From NCBI RefSeq assembly GCF_900142725.1, contig NZ_FRBW01000003.1, forward strand, positions 248,001 to 312,000: DNA of 64,000 nucleotides, read 5' to 3'. The stretch is from Roseibium suaedae. GTDB taxonomy: Bacteria; Pseudomonadota; Alphaproteobacteria; Rhizobiales; Stappiaceae. Position numbers and translations under genes: made by a program. Positions 1 through 9,409 of the stretch are shown piece by piece. The notes beneath the pieces were generated by a model. That model had not been told where the DNA came from. It was given only the letters and a program-made list of their open reading frames with translations, and did no database searches. How positions within the stretch are numbered: the first letter of the stretch is position 1; each line of letters starts with the position of its first letter.

Positions 1-2
1 CT

Positions 3-71
3 GTCCGAGACCGCGGCACGGCAACTGGTGCCACCGCCATCAACACCCAGAAAATAGTCCGGTATTTTTGA
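3..71 (+). CDS. possible 3' end of an upstream gene (partial)
   Basis: The first bases read as 22 codons in frame 3 (beginning VRDRGTATG) before a TGA at 69-71. Codon third positions are mostly G or C, as in the neighbouring genes. Frame 1 also stays open until a TAG at 55-57, so the frame is not certain. No family can be recognised from so short a piece, and the gene body lies outside the window. Confidence 0.25.
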   Translation, partial: VRDRGTATGATAINTQKIVRYF

Positions 72-100
72 ACTCGATGACAAATGTTCGAACTCTTCGA

Positions 101-233
101 TCGTCATCCCGGCCAAGCAACGCGCGAGCCGGGACCGGTGAGCCAAAAGACTATCAAGTCCACAGAGCTCGGTCCCGAGATTTTTCGGCTCACCGGTCCC
201 GGATCTTCGCTTCGCTGCGTCCGGGATGATGAT
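101..233. repeat. intergenic palindromic element R1
   Basis: A perfect 14-bp inverted repeat, GGGACCGGTGAGCC at 131-144 and its complement at 187-200, lies inside weaker outer arms: GTCATCCCGG at 104-113 against CCGGGATGAT at 221-230. The left arm itself can form a small hairpin (TCCCGG and CCGGGA). Short open frames run through the element in several frames, but they follow the palindrome and have no ribosome site. It belongs to the dispersed hairpin elements seen elsewhere in the window. Confidence 0.7.
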
Positions 234-300
234 CCGAGAGGTTACGAGCGGGAAAACTGGCTAAGCCAGCCTTTCCGCATGAGAAATTCCCTCCGTCTTC

Positions 301-413
301 GTCCTGCCATGGCTTGACCATGGCATCCATGCCGTAACCTCGCCCCATATAAAAGCTGTGCTTTCAGGAGGTGGAACGGCATGGATTCCGGGTCAAGCCC
401 GGAATGACGGCGA
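301..413. repeat. intergenic palindromic element R2 (GGCATGGAT family)
   Basis: The outer arms pair as ATCCATGCCGT (326-336) with ACGGCATGGAT (376-386). Each end carries its own hairpin: CCATGG-CTTGA-CCATGG on the left and TCCGGG-TCAAG-CCCGGA on the right. The interior (GTGCTTTCAGG, then GGTGGAACGGCATGGA) is shared with the copy at 24606-24717. No gene is visible between this element and cysQ at 553. Confidence 0.75.
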
Positions 414-552
414 GAGGAAAGGCTGGACACCCTATCCCCCTTGAGAACAGAGTTGATGACGATTTGATAGACTTACCGGGGACCTCATGCACCTGCCTGC
501 CACAATAAATCTCAGATGCAGCATCAAAGAACCGGAATAAAGAACTGATAGA

Positions 553-1386
553 TCAAATATTTTCCAGAATTGACGGCGTGCTCATCGCCAGGAAGAACGG
601 GTTGAGCAGATCTGCCTTTACCGCCCCCGGCTTGACCTCGTAGGACAAGGGAGCGCGGGTTTCGGCGACCAGCACTTCACCGCCCGCGGCCCGCAGCACC
701 GCATCGCCCGCGCCGATATCCCACTGCATGGTCGGGGCAAGGCGCGGGTAGAAATCGGCCTTGGCTGCCGCCACCCAGCAAAGCTTCAGGCTGGAGCCGA
801 CTGATACCATTTCCGCAACGGTCAGTTTCTCGATCAGCGCAGAGGTTTCCGGTGACAGATGCGAGCGGCTCGCCAGCACCGTCAGTCCTTCTGCGGGAAC
901 CGCACGCACCGCGATGGACCGTACTTCCCCGATTTCGCCGTCGGCAACCGAACCTGCAAAAGCCCCCGTTGTGGGCGACGCCTCACCGCAAAGATCTTCC
1001 GGCAGGGCTCCGCCCCAGTAGATTTCGCCGAGCGCCGGAGCATAGACAACGCCGAATACCGGGACGCCCGCATCGATCAGGGCGATGTTGACCGTGAACT
1101 CGCCGTTTCGGGCGATGAATTCCTTGGTGCCATCCAGAGGATCGACGAGAAAATAGCGGCTTGCGGCTTGCGGCAGGTTGCCCGCTTCCACAGCCTCTTC
1201 CGCAACCACCGGAACGGACGGAAACAGATCGCTCAGCCCCGCCAGAATGATCTTTTCAGCCGCCTCATCCGCCACGGTCACGGGCGAACCATCTGCCTTG
1301 GATTCGGAGCCGAATGCGGAGCCATAGACATCCAGAATGGCATTGCCTGCCTCAATAGACAGATCGAGAAGAGCAGTATGAGGCAT
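553..1386 (-). CDS. cysQ: 3'(2'),5'-bisphosphate nucleotidase CysQ
   Basis: Member of the inositol-monophosphatase-like family that hydrolyses 3'-phosphoadenosine 5'-phosphate, the by-product of sulfate activation. Metal-binding motifs are visible: EE at residues 63-64, DPLDGT at 82-87 and WDIGAGDA at 222-229. The open frame extends to 1560, but the ATG at 1386 gives 277 residues, the usual length, and begins right where family homology starts (PHTALLDLSIEAG). The gene is divergent from galE with 227 bp between them and is followed by repeat-rich non-coding DNA, so it is probably monocistronic. Inositol monophosphatase is the alternative, but the DPLDGTKEF form favours CysQ. Confidence 0.85.
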   Translation of the reverse strand: MPHTALLDLSIEAGNAILDVYGSAFGSESKADGSPVTVADEAAEKIILAGLSDLFPSVPVVAEEAVEAGNLPQAASRYFLVDPLDGTKEFIARNGEFTVNIALIDAGVPVFGVVYAPALGEIYWGGALPEDLCGEASPTTGAFAGSVADGEIGEVRSIAVRAVPAEGLTVLASRSHLSPETSALIEKLTVAEMVSVGSSLKLCWVAAAKADFYPRLAPTMQWDIGAGDAVLRAAGGEVLVAETRAPLSYEVKPGAVKADLLNPFFLAMSTPSILENI

Positions 1387-1613
1387 GAAGTCCCACCAAA
1401 CAGAGCTTTGAAAATCAGCACACCGGACCGGCGTATTCCTGCCGTGAATGCCCGGTTTTGCGCCCGGAGGCAATTGAGCAAGGCGTATTTTTGCCAAAGG
1501 ATGCAAGGTTCGTCCGGCATCTGTTGCAACTTCGCCAGATTTCCGGAATATCGCGGTCACACAAAGAGATTAGACACTGCCATTCATTTGAGATTCTGGA
1601 GTTCGATCAGGTC

Positions 1614-2651
1614 ATGACTGTTCTTATTACCGGCGGCGCCGGATACATCGGTTCCCACTGCTGCGTGACCTTTCTGGAAGCCGGTCTGGACGTCGTCGTC
1701 CTCGACAACCTTGTGAATGCCCGCGAAGAAAGCCTGAAGCGCGTTGCACAGATCACCGGCAAGTCCGTTTCCTTCGAACAGGGCGACATCCGTGACCGCG
1801 CCAGGATCGAGGAGATCCTGAAGGCCTATGGGGTCACCAGCGTCGTGCATTTCGCCGGGCTCAAGGCCGTGGGCGAATCCGTTGCCCAGCCCCTCGCCTA
1901 TTATGAGACGAATTTCGTCGGCACCCACGCGCTGCTCACGGCCATGGAAGCCTGCGGCGTCCACAAACTGATCTTTTCCTCTTCGGCCACTGTCTATGGC
2001 GAGCCCAAGTTCCTGCCGCTGACCGAAGAGCACCCCACCGGCCCGGTCAATCCTTACGGCCGCAGCAAGCTGATGGTCGAAGAAATGCTGAGGGATCTGG
2101 CTGCCAGCGACCCCAAGTGGCGCTTTGCGATCCTGCGTTATTTCAACCCGGTCGGCGCCCATGACAGCGGTCTGATCGGCGAAAACCCTCTGGGCATTCC
2201 GAACAACCTGATGCCCTTCATCACCCAGGTCGCAGACGGGCGGCGCGAACGGCTGGCAGTCTTCGGCGATGACTATGACACCAAGGACGGCAGCGGAGTG
2301 CGCGACTACATCCATGTGGTCGATCTGGTCGAGGGCCATCTGAAGGCTCACGAGGCCCTGAACGGCCTGAAGAGTGACAAGAATTGCCTGACTGTGAACC
2401 TCGGGACTGGCACAGGCTATTCGGTGCTGGAAATGGTCCGGGCCTTCGAGCGGGCCTCCAACCGCACCATTCCCTATGAAATTGCGCCGCGCCGGGCAGG
2501 CGATGTGGCGGAATGCTATGCCGACACGTGTCAGGCGGAATCCGCGCTTGGGTGGCAGGCTCAAAAGGACCTGGCGGCCATGTGCCATGACACCTGGACC
2601 TGGGTCTGCAAGAACCCGCGCGGTTATGAAGACGAAGGCTCCGGCAACTGA
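1614..2651 (+). CDS. galE: UDP-glucose 4-epimerase
   Basis: Extended short-chain dehydrogenase that interconverts UDP-glucose and UDP-galactose with bound NAD. The N-terminal GGAGYIG (7-13) is the dinucleotide fold, SSSATVYG (122-129) holds the catalytic serine/threonine, and YGRSK (148-152) is the Y-x3-K pair. The 345 residues from the ATG at 1614 match the family length; the open frame upstream of it has no similarity to the family. It heads a plus-strand group of nucleotide-sugar genes (ugd, gmd, fcl), which suggests supply of sugars to exopolysaccharide or lipopolysaccharide. Confidence 0.9.
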   Translation: MTVLITGGAGYIGSHCCVTFLEAGLDVVVLDNLVNAREESLKRVAQITGKSVSFEQGDIRDRARIEEILKAYGVTSVVHFAGLKAVGESVAQPLAYYETNFVGTHALLTAMEACGVHKLIFSSSATVYGEPKFLPLTEEHPTGPVNPYGRSKLMVEEMLRDLAASDPKWRFAILRYFNPVGAHDSGLIGENPLGIPNNLMPFITQVADGRRERLAVFGDDYDTKDGSGVRDYIHVVDLVEGHLKAHEALNGLKSDKNCLTVNLGTGTGYSVLEMVRAFERASNRTIPYEIAPRRAGDVAECYADTCQAESALGWQAQKDLAAMCHDTWTWVCKNPRGYEDEGSGN

Positions 2652-2828
2652 CCGGATCCACACCGGTCGAAGCCAGACCAGAGGGCAACAAAAGCAGACG
2701 GAAACAGCAGGTCCTGATTTGATCCAGGTCTTGCCCTTCTTGGCTCTGTTCCGGTACTTAAGGGCCTGAATGACCAGCCGCTCAAGTCACGGCCGCCATG
2801 AGCGCCGCCGTGCCGTCAGGAGTTTACG

Positions 2829-4172
2829 ATGCGTATCGCAATGATTGGATCAGGTTACGTGGGCCTGGTGTCCGGAGCCTGTCTCGCGGATTTCGGTCAC
2901 GACGTGGTCTGTGTGGACAAGGCCGCTGACAAGATCGAGGCGCTGAAGCGCGGCGAGATTCCGATCTTCGAACCGGGCCTTGATGCCCTGGTCGCAAGCA
3001 ATGCCAAGGCGGGCCGCCTGTCCTTCACCACCGACCTCCGCGGTCCGGTGAGCGAGGCTGATGTGGTTTTCATCGCGGTCGGCACCCCCTCCCGCCGTGG
3101 TGACGGCCATGCAGACCTTTCCTATGTCTATGGTGTAGCCCGCGAAATCGCCTCGGCGGTTAAAGGCTTCACGGTTGTGGTCACCAAGTCGACCGTGCCG
3201 GTTGGCACGGGAGATGAAGTCGAACGGATCATCCTGGAAACCAATCCGGATGCGGATGTTGCCGTGGTCTCCAACCCGGAATTCCTGCGCGAAGGCGCTG
3301 CCATCGGCGACTTCAAGCGCCCGGACCGCATTGTCGTCGGCCTGGAAGACGAACGGGCCCGCGAGACCATGACGGAAGTCTACCGTCCGCTTTATCTCAA
3401 TCAGTCGCCGCTGCTCTTCACGAACCGCCGCACGTCCGAACTGATCAAATATGCAGGCAACGCCTTCCTCGCCATGAAGATCACCTTCATCAACGAGATG
3501 GCCGATCTGTGCGAACGGGTTGGTGCGGATGTTCAGGGCGTCGCCCGCGGCATTGGCCTCGACGGGCGCATCGGCTCCAAGTTCCTGCATGCAGGTCCCG
3601 GCTATGGCGGATCCTGCTTCCCGAAGGACACGCTGGCGCTTGTTAAGACCGCACAGGACCACGACAGTCCCGTGCGCCTCATCGAAACCACTGTCGCGGT
3701 GAACGACCAGCGCAAGCGCGCCATGGCCCGCAAGGTCGTTGCGGCCTGCGGCGGCGATGTGCGCGGCAAGACCATCGCCATCCTCGGCCTGACCTTCAAG
3801 CCGAACACGGACGACATGCGCGAAGCCCCGTCCCTGTCCATCATTCAGGCCCTTCAGGATGGCGGCGCTCGCGTCCGGGCCTTCGACCCGGAAGGCATGA
3901 AGGCGGCAAACGATCTTCTGTCCGATGTCACCTACACCAAGGATGCCTATGATTGTGCGACCAAGGCTGACGTTCTGGTGATCGTGACCGAATGGGATGC
4001 ATTCCGTGCACTCGACTTCCCGCGTCTGGCCGAAACAATGGCCGCCCCGGTTCTGGTGGACCTGCGCAACGTCTACAAGCCAGAGGAAGTCACCCGCCAC
4101 GGCTTCAGCTATGCCAGCATCGGACGCGGTACGACACGCGGTGTTCCCCCCATGTCGGAAGCTGCCGAATAA
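2829..4172 (+). CDS. ugd: UDP-glucose 6-dehydrogenase
   Basis: NAD-dependent four-electron oxidation of UDP-glucose to UDP-glucuronate. The protein begins with the NAD fold GSGYVG (7-12), has the central helix region around KYAGNAFLAMKITF (207-220), and carries the catalytic cysteine in GPGYGGSCFPKD (Cys263). The 447-residue length is normal for the bacterial enzyme. An AGGAG-type ribosome site (TCAGGAG) lies just upstream of the ATG. It sits between galE and gmd, with 177 bp upstream that could hold its own promoter, and fits the polysaccharide precursor role of the cluster. Confidence 0.92.
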   Translation: MRIAMIGSGYVGLVSGACLADFGHDVVCVDKAADKIEALKRGEIPIFEPGLDALVASNAKAGRLSFTTDLRGPVSEADVVFIAVGTPSRRGDGHADLSYVYGVAREIASAVKGFTVVVTKSTVPVGTGDEVERIILETNPDADVAVVSNPEFLREGAAIGDFKRPDRIVVGLEDERARETMTEVYRPLYLNQSPLLFTNRRTSELIKYAGNAFLAMKITFINEMADLCERVGADVQGVARGIGLDGRIGSKFLHAGPGYGGSCFPKDTLALVKTAQDHDSPVRLIETTVAVNDQRKRAMARKVVAACGGDVRGKTIAILGLTFKPNTDDMREAPSLSIIQALQDGGARVRAFDPEGMKAANDLLSDVTYTKDAYDCATKADVLVIVTEWDAFRALDFPRLAETMAAPVLVDLRNVYKPEEVTRHGFSYASIGRGTTRGVPPMSEAAE

Positions 4173-4257
4173 CGCAGTCCTTGAAACAGGCGGACGCTGA
4201 GACCAGCGTCCGCAATGAAGCGCCCGAAGTGGCGCAAGAACGAAAGACACAGATCCC

Positions 4258-5376
4258 GTGAAAAAGGCTCTCATCACTGGCATTACTGGCCAGGACGGCT
4301 CTTATCTCGCCGAATTCCTGCTGCAGAAGGGCTATGAAGTCCACGGCATCAAGCGGCGCGCGTCTTCTTTCAATACCCAGCGCGTGGATCACATCTATGA
4401 AGATCCGCATGTCGACAATGCCCGCTTCAAGCTCCATTACGGTGACCTGACCGACACGTCGAACCTGACACGTATCCTGCAGGATGTGGAGCCTGACGAG
4501 GTCTATAACCTCGGCGCCCAATCCCACGTGGCGGTCAGCTTCGAGGCACCGGAATACACCGCGGATGTGGACGCCACCGGCACCCTGCGCCTGCTTGAAG
4601 CCATCCGGTTCCTGGGTCTGGAAAAGAAGACCCGCTTTTACCAGGCGTCGACGTCAGAGCTCTACGGCAAGGTTCAGGAAATCCCGCAGCGGGAGACCAC
4701 GCCTTTCCACCCGCGCAGCCCCTATGCCGTGGCCAAGCTCTATGCTTACTGGATCACCGTGAACTACCGTGAGGCTTATGGCCTCTATGCCTGCAACGGC
4801 ATCCTGTTCAACCACGAATCCCCGCGCCGTGGAGAGACCTTCGTGACCCGCAAGATCACCCGGGGCCTCGCCAATATCGCGCTCGGGCTCGAGCCGTGCC
4901 TCTACATGGGCAACATCGACAGCCTGCGCGATTGGGGCCACGCCAAGGACTATGTCCGCATGCAGTGGATGATGCTGCAGCAGGACGCACCGGAAGACTT
5001 CGTCATTGCGACCGGCGTTCAGTATTCCGTCCGCGAGTTCATCTCATGGGCTGCCGCAGATCTCGGAATCACGCTGGAGTTCAAGGGAACCGGTGTCGAC
5101 GAAATCGCCGTGGTAACCCATATCCAGGGCGACCTGGCCCCGGCGCTCAAGCCGGGTGACGTGATCGTCCGCATCGATCCGCGCTATTTCCGTCCGGCTG
5201 AGGTCGAAACCCTGCTGGGGGACCCGACCAAGGCCAAGGAAAAGCTCGGCTGGGTTCCGGAAGTCACGGCCCGCGACATGTGCCGCGAGATGGTGGAGGC
5301 AGACCACAAGGCCGCCCGCCGCTATGCGCTGCTCAAGGAGCATGGCCTCGACCTTCCCGTAAGCCTGGAGGGCTGA
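4258..5376 (+). CDS. gmd: GDP-mannose 4,6-dehydratase
   Basis: Converts GDP-D-mannose to GDP-4-keto-6-deoxymannose, the first step to GDP-L-fucose. GITGQDG (8-14) is the NADP site, STSELYG (131-137) holds the catalytic Ser/Thr and Glu, and YAVAK (156-160) is the Tyr-Lys pair. [17 protein letters not shown] is a strong family signature. Translation appears to start at a GTG. The product is 372 residues. The next gene, fcl, starts 3 bp after the stop, so the two consecutive enzymes of the pathway are almost certainly co-translated. Confidence 0.95.
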   Translation: MKKALITGITGQDGSYLAEFLLQKGYEVHGIKRRASSFNTQRVDHIYEDPHVDNARFKLHYGDLTDTSNLTRILQDVEPDEVYNLGAQSHVAVSFEAPEYTADVDATGTLRLLEAIRFLGLEKKTRFYQASTSELYGKVQEIPQRETTPFHPRSPYAVAKLYAYWITVNYREAYGLYACNGILFNHESPRRGETFVTRKITRGLANIALGLEPCLYMGNIDSLRDWGHAKDYVRMQWMMLQQDAPEDFVIATGVQYSVREFISWAAADLGITLEFKGTGVDEIAVVTHIQGDLAPALKPGDVIVRIDPRYFRPAEVETLLGDPTKAKEKLGWVPEVTARDMCREMVEADHKAARRYALLKEHGLDLPVSLEG

Positions 5377-5379
5377 CCC

Positions 5380-6321
5380 ATGACCTATGATCTGACCGGA
5401 AAACGGGTCTGGGTTGCCGGACACCGGGGCATGGTCGGCGGCGCCGTTGTCCGGCGCCTTGCCTCGGAAGCCTGCGATGTCATCACAGCCGGCCGCGACG
5501 TGGTGGATCTCACCGATCAGGCCGCTGTCAACGCCTGGATGGCGCGGGAAAAGCCGGATGCCATTGTTCTCGCAGCTGCGAAAGTTGGCGGCATTCACGC
5601 CAACAACTCAAGACCGGCGGAATTCATCCGGGACAATCTGGTCCTCGAAGCCAACGTCATTCATGCCGCTTACGAAAATGGCGTTGAAAAGCTGCTGTTC
5701 CTGGGGTCGTCCTGCATCTATCCGAAGTTTGCGCCGCAGCCGATCAAGGAAGAGCATCTTCTGACCGGAGCCCTCGAGCCGACCAACGAATGGTATGCGA
5801 TTGCAAAGATCGCCGGCATCAAGATGTGCCAGGCCTATCGCAAGCAATATGGGGTGGACTTCATCTCTGCCCAGCCGACCAACCTCTATGGTCCCGGCGA
5901 CAATTACGACCTGGAATCCAGCCATGTGCTGCCTGCGCTCCTGCGCAAGTTCCATGAGGCAAAGGTTGCGGGCAGCCCGTCTGTGACGCTCTGGGGATCC
6001 GGAACGCCCTTGCGGGAATTCCTGCATGTGGACGATCTGGCCGACGCCCTCGTCTTCCTGCTGAAGTCCTATTCGGGCGATGTGCCGGTCAATGTGGGGT
6101 CAGGCTCTGAAGTCACCATCCGGGAACTGGCCGAAACGATCGCCTCGGTGGCCGGCTACGAGGCAGAACTCGTCTTTGACAGCACCAAGCCGGATGGCAC
6201 ACCGCGCAAGCTGATGGACAGTTCCTACCTGCATGGCCTTGGCTGGAACAAGGCGAGAAGCCTCAAGGATGGTGTCACCCAGACCTATGACTGCTTCCTG
6301 CGGGATGTTGCCGGGAAGTAA
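5380..6321 (+). CDS. fcl: GDP-L-fucose synthase
   Basis: Epimerase-reductase that turns GDP-4-keto-6-deoxymannose into GDP-L-fucose. GHRGMVG (14-20) is the NADP-binding loop, SSC at 110-112 holds the active-site serine and cysteine, and Tyr139/Lys143 form the Y-x3-K pair. The 313-residue length is typical. It lies 3 bp downstream of gmd and is the last gene of the nucleotide-sugar group. A complex inverted repeat and then a strong hairpin terminator (6520-6550) separate it from the convergent hflX. No glycosyltransferase is in view, so the polymer that uses the fucose is unknown. Confidence 0.93.
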   Translation: MTYDLTGKRVWVAGHRGMVGGAVVRRLASEACDVITAGRDVVDLTDQAAVNAWMAREKPDAIVLAAAKVGGIHANNSRPAEFIRDNLVLEANVIHAAYENGVEKLLFLGSSCIYPKFAPQPIKEEHLLTGALEPTNEWYAIAKIAGIKMCQAYRKQYGVDFISAQPTNLYGPGDNYDLESSHVLPALLRKFHEAKVAGSPSVTLWGSGTPLREFLHVDDLADALVFLLKSYSGDVPVNVGSGSEVTIRELAETIASVAGYEAELVFDSTKPDGTPRKLMDSSYLHGLGWNKARSLKDGVTQTYDCFLRDVAGK

Positions 6322-6351
6322 TCCAAGTCATTTGAAGTCGAATAGGCTCTA

Positions 6352-6504
6352 ACCCTCACCCGGACCTTGCAGTCCGACCTCTCCCAGCTTTGGGAGAGGT
6401 TGAGGCTGAGCTTGCCGCAAGTTTTCCTAAAACTTGACCGCGCGCAGGCCCCAAACACCTCTCCCGGGACCGGGAGAGGTCGGCGCAAAGCGCCGGGTGA
6501 GGGT
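6352..6504. repeat. nested inverted-repeat element between fcl and hflX
   Basis: Outer arms ACCCTCACCCGG (6352-6363) and CCGGGTGAGGGT (6493-6504) are perfect complements. Inside are two hairpins with the same 9-bp stem ACCTCTCCC/GGGAGAGGT, at 6377-6400 (loop AGCTTT) and 6457-6480 (loop GGGACC). The whole can fold as a branched structure. It is separate in sequence from the GGCATGGAT elements of this window. Confidence 0.8.
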
Positions 6505-6519
6505 CGAGCCTTCTCAAAC

Positions 6520-6550
6520 AAAAGCCCGCGAAGTGATATCGCGGGCTTTT
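6520..6550. terminator. bidirectional hairpin terminator between fcl and hflX
   Basis: A 10-bp perfect stem AAAGCCCGCG/CGCGGGCTTT with a 9-base loop is followed by T-rich sequence on the plus strand and preceded by A-rich sequence, so it can serve both convergent genes. It ends only a few bases from the hflX stop. Confidence 0.8.
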
Positions 6551-6555
6551 GTTTT

Positions 6556-7932
6556 TCAGATCACGATGAAGGGCTTGAACCGATCCCGGAAGGGGCCGCG
6601 CTGCTTGTCGGAGACCCGCACTTCGACGCGGATTTCCTTTTCGCCGTCCTCCCGCTCCAGGACTTCGGCCATCTGATAGAGCGCCGCGATCAGGCCACCG
6701 TCTGTCACCGGCAGAGCCAGCGAGAACAGATCGTCGTTCTGGCCCATGAAAGCTTCGATCCGGGCATAAAGCGCATCGATGCCGCTGCCGGTCAAAGCCG
6801 ACAGGGCAACCGGCCCCTCGCCGTCCTGAGAGGTCAGCAGCTTTTCGGCATAGGCCGGGTCCAGACGGTCAATCTTGTTCCAAACTTCCACGATCGGCGC
6901 ACCGGTCTGAGCACTGACGCCAAGATCCGTCAGCGTCTTTTTCACGTCCTCAGCCTGCGCATCCGTATCCGGATGGGAAATATCGCGGACATGAAGGATG
7001 AGATCGGCTTCCAGGACCTCTTCAAGTGTCGCACGGAATGCAGCCACGAGATGGGTCGGCAGCTCGGAAATGAAGCCCACAGTGTCGGAGAGGATCACCT
7101 CACGCCCATGTGGCAGCCGGATCTTGCGCAGGGTCGGGTCGAGCGTTGCGAACAGGAGATCCTTGGCGAAGACGTCCGATTCCGTCATCCGGTTGAACAG
7201 CGTCGATTTGCCAGCGTTCGTGTAGCCGACCAGCGCGACGACCGGCTGCGGGATCTTCTTGCGCTTCTTGCGGTGAAGGTCACGGGTGCGGCGAACCTGC
7301 TCAAGCGCCTTTTCAAGCGCCGTGATCCGGTCCTGAATCTGACGGCGGTCCGACTCGATCTGGGTTTCACCGGGGCCGCCCATGAAACCAACACCGCCGC
7401 GCTGACGCTCAAGGTGGGTCCAGGAGCGGACAAGCCGGCTCTTCTGCCAGGTCAGATGCGCAAGATCGACCTGAAGCCGGCCTTCACGCGTGCGGGCGCG
7501 GTCACCGAAGATCTCCAGGATCAGACCTGTCCGGTCGATCACCTTGGTCTTCAGGCGGCGCTCAAGGTTACGCTGCTGAACCGGTGTCAGCGGATGATCG
7601 ACCACGACAAGGTCGACTTCCTCAGCCTGAACCAAGCCAGCCAGTTCCTCGACCTTGCCTTCCCCGAACAGGATGGCAGGCTTGGGCTGGTTGATCCGGA
7701 CAACTGCGGAATGAACGATGTTGAGATTGATTGCGGCGCCGAGCCCTAGGGCTTCTTCAAGGCGCGCTTCAGGGCTGCGGTTGGAGCGGACATCCTCGCC
7801 CGCTGCCTCGCGCCGCAACTGCACCACAGGTTCGAGAACCATCGCTCGGAAAGGCTGGGGGCGGCGGTCAATTCCGGATTCCGCTTCGCTCCCCACCCCG
7901 TTATTGCCATCTTCAGGGGACTTGGAAGTCAA
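6556..7932 (-). CDS. hflX: ribosome-associated GTPase HflX
   Basis: GTPase that binds and splits stalled or stressed ribosomes. The N-terminal HflX domain ends with the glycine-rich GGPGETQIE (185-193). The G domain shows GYTNAGKS (G1, 236-243), DTVG (G3, 283-286) and NKID (G4, 352-355). The proposed start is a TTG directly after the hfq stop, with AAGGCAGG about 10 bp upstream in the hfq coding end. An alternative ATG at 7842 (residue 31) has no ribosome site. Translation is probably coupled to hfq, a pairing common in proteobacteria. Confidence 0.88.
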   Translation of the reverse strand: MTSKSPEDGNNGVGSEAESGIDRRPQPFRAMVLEPVVQLRREAAGEDVRSNRSPEARLEEALGLGAAINLNIVHSAVVRINQPKPAILFGEGKVEELAGLVQAEEVDLVVVDHPLTPVQQRNLERRLKTKVIDRTGLILEIFGDRARTREGRLQVDLAHLTWQKSRLVRSWTHLERQRGGVGFMGGPGETQIESDRRQIQDRITALEKALEQVRRTRDLHRKKRKKIPQPVVALVGYTNAGKSTLFNRMTESDVFAKDLLFATLDPTLRKIRLPHGREVILSDTVGFISELPTHLVAAFRATLEEVLEADLILHVRDISHPDTDAQAEDVKKTLTDLGVSAQTGAPIVEVWNKIDRLDPAYAEKLLTSQDGEGPVALSALTGSGIDALYARIEAFMGQNDDLFSLALPVTDGGLIAALYQMAEVLEREDGEKEIRVEVRVSDKQRGPFRDRFKPFIVI

Positions 7933-8187
7933 TCAGTCGCCTGCCTTCTCGCCCTCGTCCACCTGATCAAACAACTGAACAGGCCCGTTCGGCATGATGG
8001 TCGAAATTGCATGCTTGTAGACGAGCTGGGAGTGCCCGTCGCGGCGCAGCAGAACACAGAAATTGTCGAACCAGGTCACAACCCCCTGCAGCTTGACGCC
8101 GTTGATCAAGAAGATCGTCAGCGGGGTCTTCTGCTTCCGCACATGATTTAAGAACGTGTCCTGAAGGTTTTGCGTACGTTCAGCCAT
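7933..8187 (-). CDS. hfq: RNA chaperone Hfq
   Basis: Hexameric Sm-like protein that pairs small RNAs with mRNAs. The Sm1 motif ([19 protein letters not shown]) and the Sm2 motif ending YKHAIST are both present. The 84-residue length is typical for alphaproteobacteria, with a short acidic C-terminal tail. About 209 bp separate it from the upstream dat gene, enough for its own promoter; AGGA lies about 11 bp before the ATG. Its stop codon abuts the hflX start. Confidence 0.96.
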   Translation of the reverse strand: MAERTQNLQDTFLNHVRKQKTPLTIFLINGVKLQGVVTWFDNFCVLLRRDGHSQLVYKHAISTIMPNGPVQLFDQVDEGEKAGD

Positions 8188-8396
8188 AAGTGTTTTTATC
8201 CTGCCTTTTTATCCCGAATGCGGCCGGGCATCCGGTATCTTTTCCTGTATTCTGTCCCTCTGGGGCCTTAAACACAAACTCTTCCGCCCCTAGAAAGCTG
8301 CCATCAACAGGCAACCCCGGCACGCCAAAGCTCTTTTGCCTGCCCAGTCCTGCCCTGGGCATTGGCACGTGCTCCCGCATCCAGCCTGATGGTTGA

Positions 8397-9260
8397 TCAA
8401 ACCATCATGAAATCTGTAGCAGTATGGAACATTTCGCGCAATTGTGTCGCGACCGATCCTGGATGCCCATTCCCAATAATTGCTTCGTCAATTTTCACGA
8501 CCGGCATCGCGATGGTGGATGCGGCCGTCACGAAGGCTTCCTTCGCATTCTTGGCTTCCTCGACGGAGAAGGGCCGCTCTTCGAATTTCAGCCCTTCCCG
8601 CGCAATGATGTCGAGGATCACGGATCGGGTGATGCCGCGCAGGATGCCGCTTTCAGCGGGCCTGGTGACCAGAACGCCTTCCTTGGTGACAATCCAGGCA
8701 TTGGTCGAGCCGCCTTCGGTGACGTTATTGTCCTTGTCGAAATACCAGGCTTCCTTTGCGCCATTTTCCTTGGCGTGCTGCTTGGCCAGAACGTTGGGCA
8801 GAAGCGCAACGGTCTTGATGTCCACGCGCGGCCAGCGGTTTTCCGGATAGGTGACAACCGAAATGCCCTTGGCAGCGGTTGCGTCGGCCACCTTCGGATT
8901 GGCCGACCGGGCCGTGATCACGATGGAGGGTGCCACATCTTCCGAAGGAAAATAATGATCGCGCCTGGAAACGCCGCGGGTCACCTGCATATAGACGATG
9001 CCATTGCGGACCTTGTTGCGGCGGACGACTTCGCGCATCACGAATTCCAGCGCCCTGCGAGCCATTGGCCATTCGATGCGCAATTCGCCCAGGGAGCGTC
9101 CGAGACGGTCCAGATGCCGGGGCGCATCAACGATCTTGCCGCTCCAGACTTCACAGACTTCATAGACGCCATCTGCGAACTGATATCCACGGTCTTCAAC
9201 GTGAACGGCTGCTTGCGCGTGCGGCACGTACTGTCCGTTGACATAGGCGATTCTGCTCAT
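8397..9260 (-). CDS. dat: D-amino-acid transaminase (fold-type IV PLP enzyme)
   Basis: Pyridoxal-phosphate enzyme of the branched-chain/D-alanine aminotransferase class. The cofactor lysine is Lys149 in VDIKTVALLPN, and TEGGSTNAW (181-189) holds the conserved glutamate. The DIKT-LLPN pattern and 287-residue length favour D-amino-acid transaminase over IlvE, which is longer. The ATG at 9260 is preceded by GGGAG at a good distance; the open frame upstream is not conserved-looking. In Rhizobiales this gene sits between trkA and hfq, as here. It supplies D-Ala or D-Glu for cell wall or degrades D-amino acids. Confidence 0.85.
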   Translation of the reverse strand: MSRIAYVNGQYVPHAQAAVHVEDRGYQFADGVYEVCEVWSGKIVDAPRHLDRLGRSLGELRIEWPMARRALEFVMREVVRRNKVRNGIVYMQVTRGVSRRDHYFPSEDVAPSIVITARSANPKVADATAAKGISVVTYPENRWPRVDIKTVALLPNVLAKQHAKENGAKEAWYFDKDNNVTEGGSTNAWIVTKEGVLVTRPAESGILRGITRSVILDIIAREGLKFEERPFSVEEAKNAKEAFVTAASTIAMPVVKIDEAIIGNGHPGSVATQLREMFHTATDFMMV

Positions 9261-9409
9261 GATCACTCCCTGGGAGTCAGGCACGAAAGGAAACAACAGC
9301 GGCGTGGAATCCTGGGAGGATGCCGCTCTCAATTCGTCGGATTGTTGAACTCAGTTTGCGGCGAACGCAACCCCGGTTGCAAGTGCGGTTTGCAAAAGTC
9401 CCTGCACCA

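Noticed and set aside
84..430. Open frames on both strands (77 and 62 codons) before cysQ
   Set aside because: They run through palindromic repeats R1 and R2, have no ribosome site, and their sequence follows the repeats.
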